Shown piece by piece: positions 60,436 through 64,000 of a stretch of DNA of 64,000 nt. The stretch lies in assembly GCF_001425005.1 (NCBI RefSeq), contig NZ_LMDB01000039.1, positions 306,163-370,162 on the forward strand, in the 5' to 3' direction. The translations under genes were made by a program, and so were the position numbers. Numbering within the stretch: the first letter of the stretch is position 1; every line of letters starts with the position of its first letter. The stretch comes from Duganella sp. Root336D2 (GTDB taxonomy: Bacteria; Pseudomonadota; Gammaproteobacteria; Burkholderiales; Burkholderiaceae_D). The notes below the pieces were generated by a model. That model did not search any database. It was not told the DNA's origin and saw only the letters and a list, made by a program, of their open reading frames with translations.

Positions 60436-61308
60436 ATGGCAGCAGGCAAAGAGATACGTGGCAAGATCAAGAGCGTAGAGAATACGAAGAAGATCACCAA
60501 GGCGATGGAAATGGTCGCCGCATCGAAAATGCGCAAAGCGCAGGACCGTATGCGCGCCGCCCGTCCCTACAGTGACAAGATTCGTAATATCGCTGCAAAC
60601 TTGGCGAATGCCAACCCCGAGTACACGCACCCGTTCCTGGCTGAAGCCGGTACGGAAGCCAAGGCTGTGGGCTTTATCATCGTGACGACCGACAAAGGTC
60701 TGTGCGGTGGTATGAACACCAACGTTCTGCGTATGGTGACCAACAAGACCCGCGAGCTGGAAGCTGCAGGCAACAAGATTGAAGCAGTCGCAATTGGTAA
60801 CAAAGGTTTGGGCTTCCTGAACCGCATCGGTGTACCAGTGGTCGCACAAGCTACCCAGATCGGCGATACGCCGCACCTGGAAAAGCTGATCGGCCCAGTG
60901 CAAGTGATGCTGGAGAAATTCCAGGAAGGCAAACTGGACGCCGTTTACCTGTGCTACACCAAGTTCATCAACACGATGAAGCAGGAACCGTTGGTCGAGC
61001 AGCTGTTGCCGCTGACCGCGGACAAGATGAAGGCCGATGACAAGTCCCACAACTGGGATTACATCTACGAGCCGGACGCTGCTTCCGTGATCGACGAACT
61101 GCTCGAGCGCTACATTGAAGCGCTGGTGTACCAGGCCGTTGCAGAAAACCTGGCGTCCGAGCAATCGGCGCGTATGGTGGCGATGAAGTCCGCATCGGAC
61201 AACGCCGGCAACGTGATCGGTGAGCTGAAGCTGGTCTACAACAAGACCCGCCAGGCTGCAATTACCAAAGAACTGTCTGAAATCGTCGCCGGTGCGGCAG
61301 CGGTTTAA
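60436..61308 (+). CDS. atpG: F1Fo ATP synthase subunit gamma
   Basis: 290-residue rotor shaft: the N-terminus (AAGKEIRGKIKSVENTKKI, then AMEMVAASKM) and C-terminus (ALKSASDNAGNVIG-type, YNKTRQAAITKELSEIVAGAAAV) form the coiled coil. I start at 60436, preceded by AAAGGAGAAGG; the open frame reaches back to 60397 without support. Confidence 0.95.
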   Translation: MAAGKEIRGKIKSVENTKKITKAMEMVAASKMRKAQDRMRAARPYSDKIRNIAANLANANPEYTHPFLAEAGTEAKAVGFIIVTTDKGLCGGMNTNVLRMVTNKTRELEAAGNKIEAVAIGNKGLGFLNRIGVPVVAQATQIGDTPHLEKLIGPVQVMLEKFQEGKLDAVYLCYTKFINTMKQEPLVEQLLPLTADKMKADDKSHNWDYIYEPDAASVIDELLERYIEALVYQAVAENLASEQSARMVAMKSASDNAGNVIGELKLVYNKTRQAAITKELSEIVAGAAAV

Positions 61309-61338
61309 ACGAATTTAACTATATTTGAAGGAACGAAC

Positions 61339-62739
61339 ATGGCTGATGGCAAAATCGTTCAGTGTATCGGCGCTGTGGTGGACGTTGAGTTCCCACGCAA
61401 CGCGATGCCTAAGGTTTTTGACGCGCTGAAAATGGAAGGCTCCGAGCTGACCCTGGAAGTGCAACAGCAGTTGGGTGACGGCATTGTCCGTACCATTGCT
61501 CTGGGCTCCTCCGACGGTCTGCGTCGCGGTATGACCATCCAGAACACCGGCAAACCAATCATGGTTCCAGTGGGTAAAGCCACCCTGGGCCGTATTATGG
61601 ACGTGCTGGGCAACCCGATCGACGAATGCGGTCCTGTCTCCCACGAGCAGACTGCTTCGATCCACCGCGTGGCCCCTGCCTACGACGAACTGTCCCCATC
61701 CCAGGACCTGCTGGAAACCGGCATCAAGGTGATTGACCTGGTCTGCCCATTCGCTAAGGGTGGTAAGGTTGGTCTGTTCGGCGGTGCAGGTGTGGGCAAG
61801 ACCGTGAACATGATGGAACTGATCAACAACATCGCTAAAGCGCACTCGGGCCTGTCCGTGTTCGCTGGTGTTGGTGAGCGTACCCGTGAAGGTAACGACT
61901 TCTACCACGAAATGGCTGACGCTAAAGTGGTTGACCTGGAAAACCCGGCCAACTCCAAAGTGGCCATGGTTTACGGTCAGATGAACGAACCACCTGGTAA
62001 CCGTCTGCGCGTTGCGCTGACCGGCCTGACCATCGCTGAATCGTTCCGTGACGAAGGCCGTGACGTTCTGTTCTTCGTGGACAACATCTACCGCTTCACC
62101 CTGGCCGGTACCGAAGTTTCCGCACTGCTGGGCCGTATGCCTTCCGCAGTGGGTTACCAGCCTACCCTGGCTGAAGAGATGGGCCGTCTGCAGGAGCGTA
62201 TTACCTCCACCAAGACCGGTTCGATCACCTCGATCCAGGCCGTGTACGTTCCAGCGGATGACTTGACCGACCCGTCGCCAGCGACCACCTTCGGTCACCT
62301 GGATTCGACCGTCGTTCTGTCCCGTGACATCGCTGCACTGGGTATCTACCCTGCGGTTGACCCACTGGATTCGACCTCGCGCCAGCTGGACCCGCTGGTC
62401 GTGGGCGAAGAGCACTACGCTACCGCACGCGCCGTTCAGGGCACCCTGCAGCGCTACAAGGAACTGCGCGACATTATCGCGATTCTGGGTATGGACGAAC
62501 TGGCTCCAGAAGACAAACTGGTCGTGGCACGCGCTCGTAAGATGCAGCGTTTCCTGTCCCAGCCGTTCCACGTTGCTGAAGTGTTTACCGGTTCCCCAGG
62601 TAAGTACGTTTCGCTGAAAGACACGATCAAGGGCTTCAAGATGATCGCTTCCGGCGAACTGGACCACCTGCCAGAACAGGCCTTCTACATGGTTGGTACC
62701 ATCGACGAAGCCATCGAAAAAGCCAAGAAACTGGGCTAA
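61339..62739 (+). CDS. atpD: F1Fo ATP synthase subunit beta
   Basis: 466-residue catalytic subunit: Walker A GGAGVGKTV (about 150-158), catalytic Glu in GERTREGND and Walker B VLFFVDNIYRFT. DPLDSTSRQLDPLVVG near 335 is also typical. 30 bp from atpG and 52 bp before atpC. Confidence 0.97.
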   Translation: MADGKIVQCIGAVVDVEFPRNAMPKVFDALKMEGSELTLEVQQQLGDGIVRTIALGSSDGLRRGMTIQNTGKPIMVPVGKATLGRIMDVLGNPIDECGPVSHEQTASIHRVAPAYDELSPSQDLLETGIKVIDLVCPFAKGGKVGLFGGAGVGKTVNMMELINNIAKAHSGLSVFAGVGERTREGNDFYHEMADAKVVDLENPANSKVAMVYGQMNEPPGNRLRVALTGLTIAESFRDEGRDVLFFVDNIYRFTLAGTEVSALLGRMPSAVGYQPTLAEEMGRLQERITSTKTGSITSIQAVYVPADDLTDPSPATTFGHLDSTVVLSRDIAALGIYPAVDPLDSTSRQLDPLVVGEEHYATARAVQGTLQRYKELRDIIAILGMDELAPEDKLVVARARKMQRFLSQPFHVAEVFTGSPGKYVSLKDTIKGFKMIASGELDHLPEQAFYMVGTIDEAIEKAKKLG

Positions 62740-62791
62740 TCGATTGAAGTAGCGGCCTCGCTTGCGGGGCTGCTATCTACAGAGGATAAAC

Positions 62792-63217
62792 ATGGCAAAC
62801 ACTATTCACGTCGATGTGGTTTCGGCCGAAGAGCAGATCTTCTCGGGCGAAGCGACTTTCGTGGCGTTGCCGGGCGAGCAGGGCGAGCTGGGTATCTACC
62901 CTAAGCACACCCCGCTGATCACCCGTATCCGTCCAGGCGCGGTGCGCATCCAGATTCCAGGCCAGGCTGAAGAAGAGTTCGTCTTCGTCGCCGGCGGCCT
63001 GCTGGAAGTGCAGCCTAACGCTGTGACGGTCCTGGCTGACACCGCGATCCGTGGTCACGACCTGGATGAAGCCAAAGCTGAAGCTGCCAAGAAACTGGCG
63101 GAAGAAAGCCTGGCCAACAAGCAGACCGGCATCGACTACGCGAAAGCACAAGCGGAACTGGCAGCGGCTATCGGCCAGCTGGCAGCAATCGCAAAACTGC
63201 GCAAGATCAAGGGCTGA
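62792..63217 (+). CDS. atpC: F1Fo ATP synthase subunit epsilon
   Basis: 141-residue subunit regulating rotation: N-terminal beta-sandwich (MANTIHVDVVSAEEQIFSGEA, GELGIYPKHTPLITRI) and C-terminal helical hairpin. Start 62792 follows AGAGGATAAAC. Last gene of the operon before a terminator. Confidence 0.95.
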   Translation: MANTIHVDVVSAEEQIFSGEATFVALPGEQGELGIYPKHTPLITRIRPGAVRIQIPGQAEEEFVFVAGGLLEVQPNAVTVLADTAIRGHDLDEAKAEAAKKLAEESLANKQTGIDYAKAQAELAAAIGQLAAIAKLRKIKG

Positions 63218-63238
63218 TCCCTTTTCTCGTTGCACTGG

Positions 63239-63267
63239 AAAGGCAGCTTCGGCTGCCTTTTTCTTTT
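63239..63267 (+). terminator. UUCG-loop intrinsic terminator of the atp operon
   Basis: Stem AAAGGCAGC (63239-63247), TTCG loop, GCTGCCTTT (63252-63260), then TTCTTTT. A stable tetraloop hairpin with a T tract after the atpC stop. The T tract overlaps the stop codon of the convergent membrane-protein gene, so it may serve both directions. Confidence 0.92.
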
Positions 63268-64000
63268 ACAGGCGCGGCAGCCACATTCCTATCGCCGCGC
63301 CGAAGATGCCGACCCCCATCAAGGTCGTTGCCGCGAACAACGTCGCTGCCATGGCGCGACCAGCCAGCATGCTGCGGCTGGCCAGGGCACGAAAGTAGAG
63401 CTCCAGCACGGCAAGCGGCAGCAAGTATTGCGCAAACGCGAGGACATCGAGGAAGGGACCGCGGAATGCCACGGGATCGAAACCCACCGGTCCGCCATTA
63501 ATGAGCAGCCACCCCATCAGGCCGACACGAAAAGACCAGACAGCGCTGACGGCCATGAACAGCCGCAGGGCCCAGCGCCGGTGGCTATCGAAGCGCCTCG
63601 CGCGTGCCTCGCGCACCGCCATATAGGCGAACCCCAATACCAGCAGCGAATCGAGCGTCATCCCCGCATACATGAATGGTCCGCCCACTGTCCCGCGCGT
63701 CGCCATCATCAACATGCCGGCCAGGCTTGAAACAACTGCCAGCGCTACGTAGGTCCGCCCGTTCCAACGGTGCAGCACCGGAGCCACGGTGCGCATTTGC
63801 GGTACCAGTTGCAGCAATCCTCCGGCAATAATCACGACTGCAAAGGCGACGTGCATGAACAGCGCAACGTTGCCCGCCAGATCGCCAGGCATATATCCCT
63901 TGGGCGTAAGCGTGCAGTCGTTCCACCTGTGAAAGCGTGATTTGCAAAGCCATACTCCGATTTTTACTTTGGAGATGGGGATGTCAAACACTGAACGGGA
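63266..64000 (-). CDS. DUF2306-family membrane protein (may continue beyond window)
   Basis: At least 241 residues. Body matches DUF2306: GYMPGDLAGNVALFMHVAFAVVI, the VPQMRTVAPVLHRWNGRTYVALAVVSSLAGMLMMA stretch, and HRRWALRLFMAVSAVWSFRVGLMGWLLINGG, with four to six helices. The frame is open to the right edge; a GTG at 63991 is the outermost start inside the window, but family members often begin earlier, so the 5' end may be missing. Role unknown. It is convergent with the atp operon. Confidence 0.72.
   Translation of the reverse strand, partial: SRSVFDIPISKVKIGVWLCKSRFHRWNDCTLTPKGYMPGDLAGNVALFMHVAFAVVIIAGGLLQLVPQMRTVAPVLHRWNGRTYVALAVVSSLAGMLMMATRGTVGGPFMYAGMTLDSLLVLGFAYMAVREARARRFDSHRRWALRLFMAVSAVWSFRVGLMGWLLINGGPVGFDPVAFRGPFLDVLAFAQYLLPLAVLELYFRALASRSMLAGRAMAATLFAATTLMGVGIFGAAIGMWLPRL

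Noticed and set aside
58837..61164. 775-residue open frame antisense to atpA and atpG
   Set aside because: Its composition is His/Val/Gln-rich as in a shadow frame, and both overlapped genes are certain.

Overview
The window comes from the chromosome of a high-GC betaproteobacterium, most likely Oxalobacteraceae (Massilia/Duganella/Telluria group). I infer this from the gene content and order (mnmG-rsmG-parA-parB-atpIBEFHAGDC, ohr/ohrR, a DUF1501/DUF1800 pair, glmU/glmS, putA with a divergent Lrp), the codon usage and the REP-like palindromes. No taxonomic search was possible. It is core chromosome with small accessory patches, and I found no tRNA, rRNA, CRISPR array or prophage.

Layout. 1-6.5 kb: the tail of an unknown gene, a VWA-domain lipoprotein, the ohr/ohrR peroxide-defence pair with a deiminase gene fragment between them, and a DUF1501/DUF1800 pair. 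6.6-18.4 kb: one tightly overlapped, promoter- and riboswitch-led cobalt-uptake and corrin-ring operon (cbiMNQO, cobM, cbiX, cobH, cbiD, cobL, cobI, split cbiG/cobE, cobJ, a thioredoxin-like ferredoxin, bluB). A second cobalamin riboswitch leads a TonB-dependent receptor (18.4-20.8 kb). 20.7-22.9 kb: a TetR regulator divergent from an O-methyltransferase, then a small decayed patch with an antitoxin remnant and an unknown gene. 23-32 kb: housekeeping genes (glmS, an AsnC-type regulator, acpH, glmU, rsmD, coaD, ferredoxin, a LysR regulator). 32.0-32.9 kb: a REP-associated tyrosine transposase between two inverted REP palindromes. 33-41 kb: putA with its Lrp regulator, mtnN, and a large dCache-PAS-PAS-GGDEF-EAL protein. 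41.4-48.7 kb: a seven-gene operon of nitronate monooxygenase, GMC oxidoreductase and a complete branched-chain-amino-acid-type ABC importer. 48.7-51.5 kb: a secreted protein of unknown function, an iron-type alcohol dehydrogenase and a TSUP permease. 51.6-63.2 kb: mnmG, rsmG, parA, parB and the F1Fo ATP synthase operon, then a membrane protein running off the end.

How it fits together. Three exact parS palindromes, parAB, mnmG/rsmG, the atp operon and glmU/glmS suggest proximity to the replication origin. In keeping with this, several intergenic regions are unusually rich in DnaA-box sequences. The strongest candidates for something undescribed are two diverged direct repeats at about 38.0 and 41.2-41.4 kb. 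Each combines DnaA boxes, a TGTTAACA core, four GTTTAC/GTAAAC motifs and an identical 15-mer, and together they flank the GGDEF-EAL gene. A third DnaA-box cluster lies at 25.4-25.7 kb. Other notable signals are a perfect 18-bp inverted repeat abutting the AsnC-type gene, a terminator-like hairpin inside the putA leader, hairpins abutting the ohrR and VWA starts, and iterated boxes upstream of parA.
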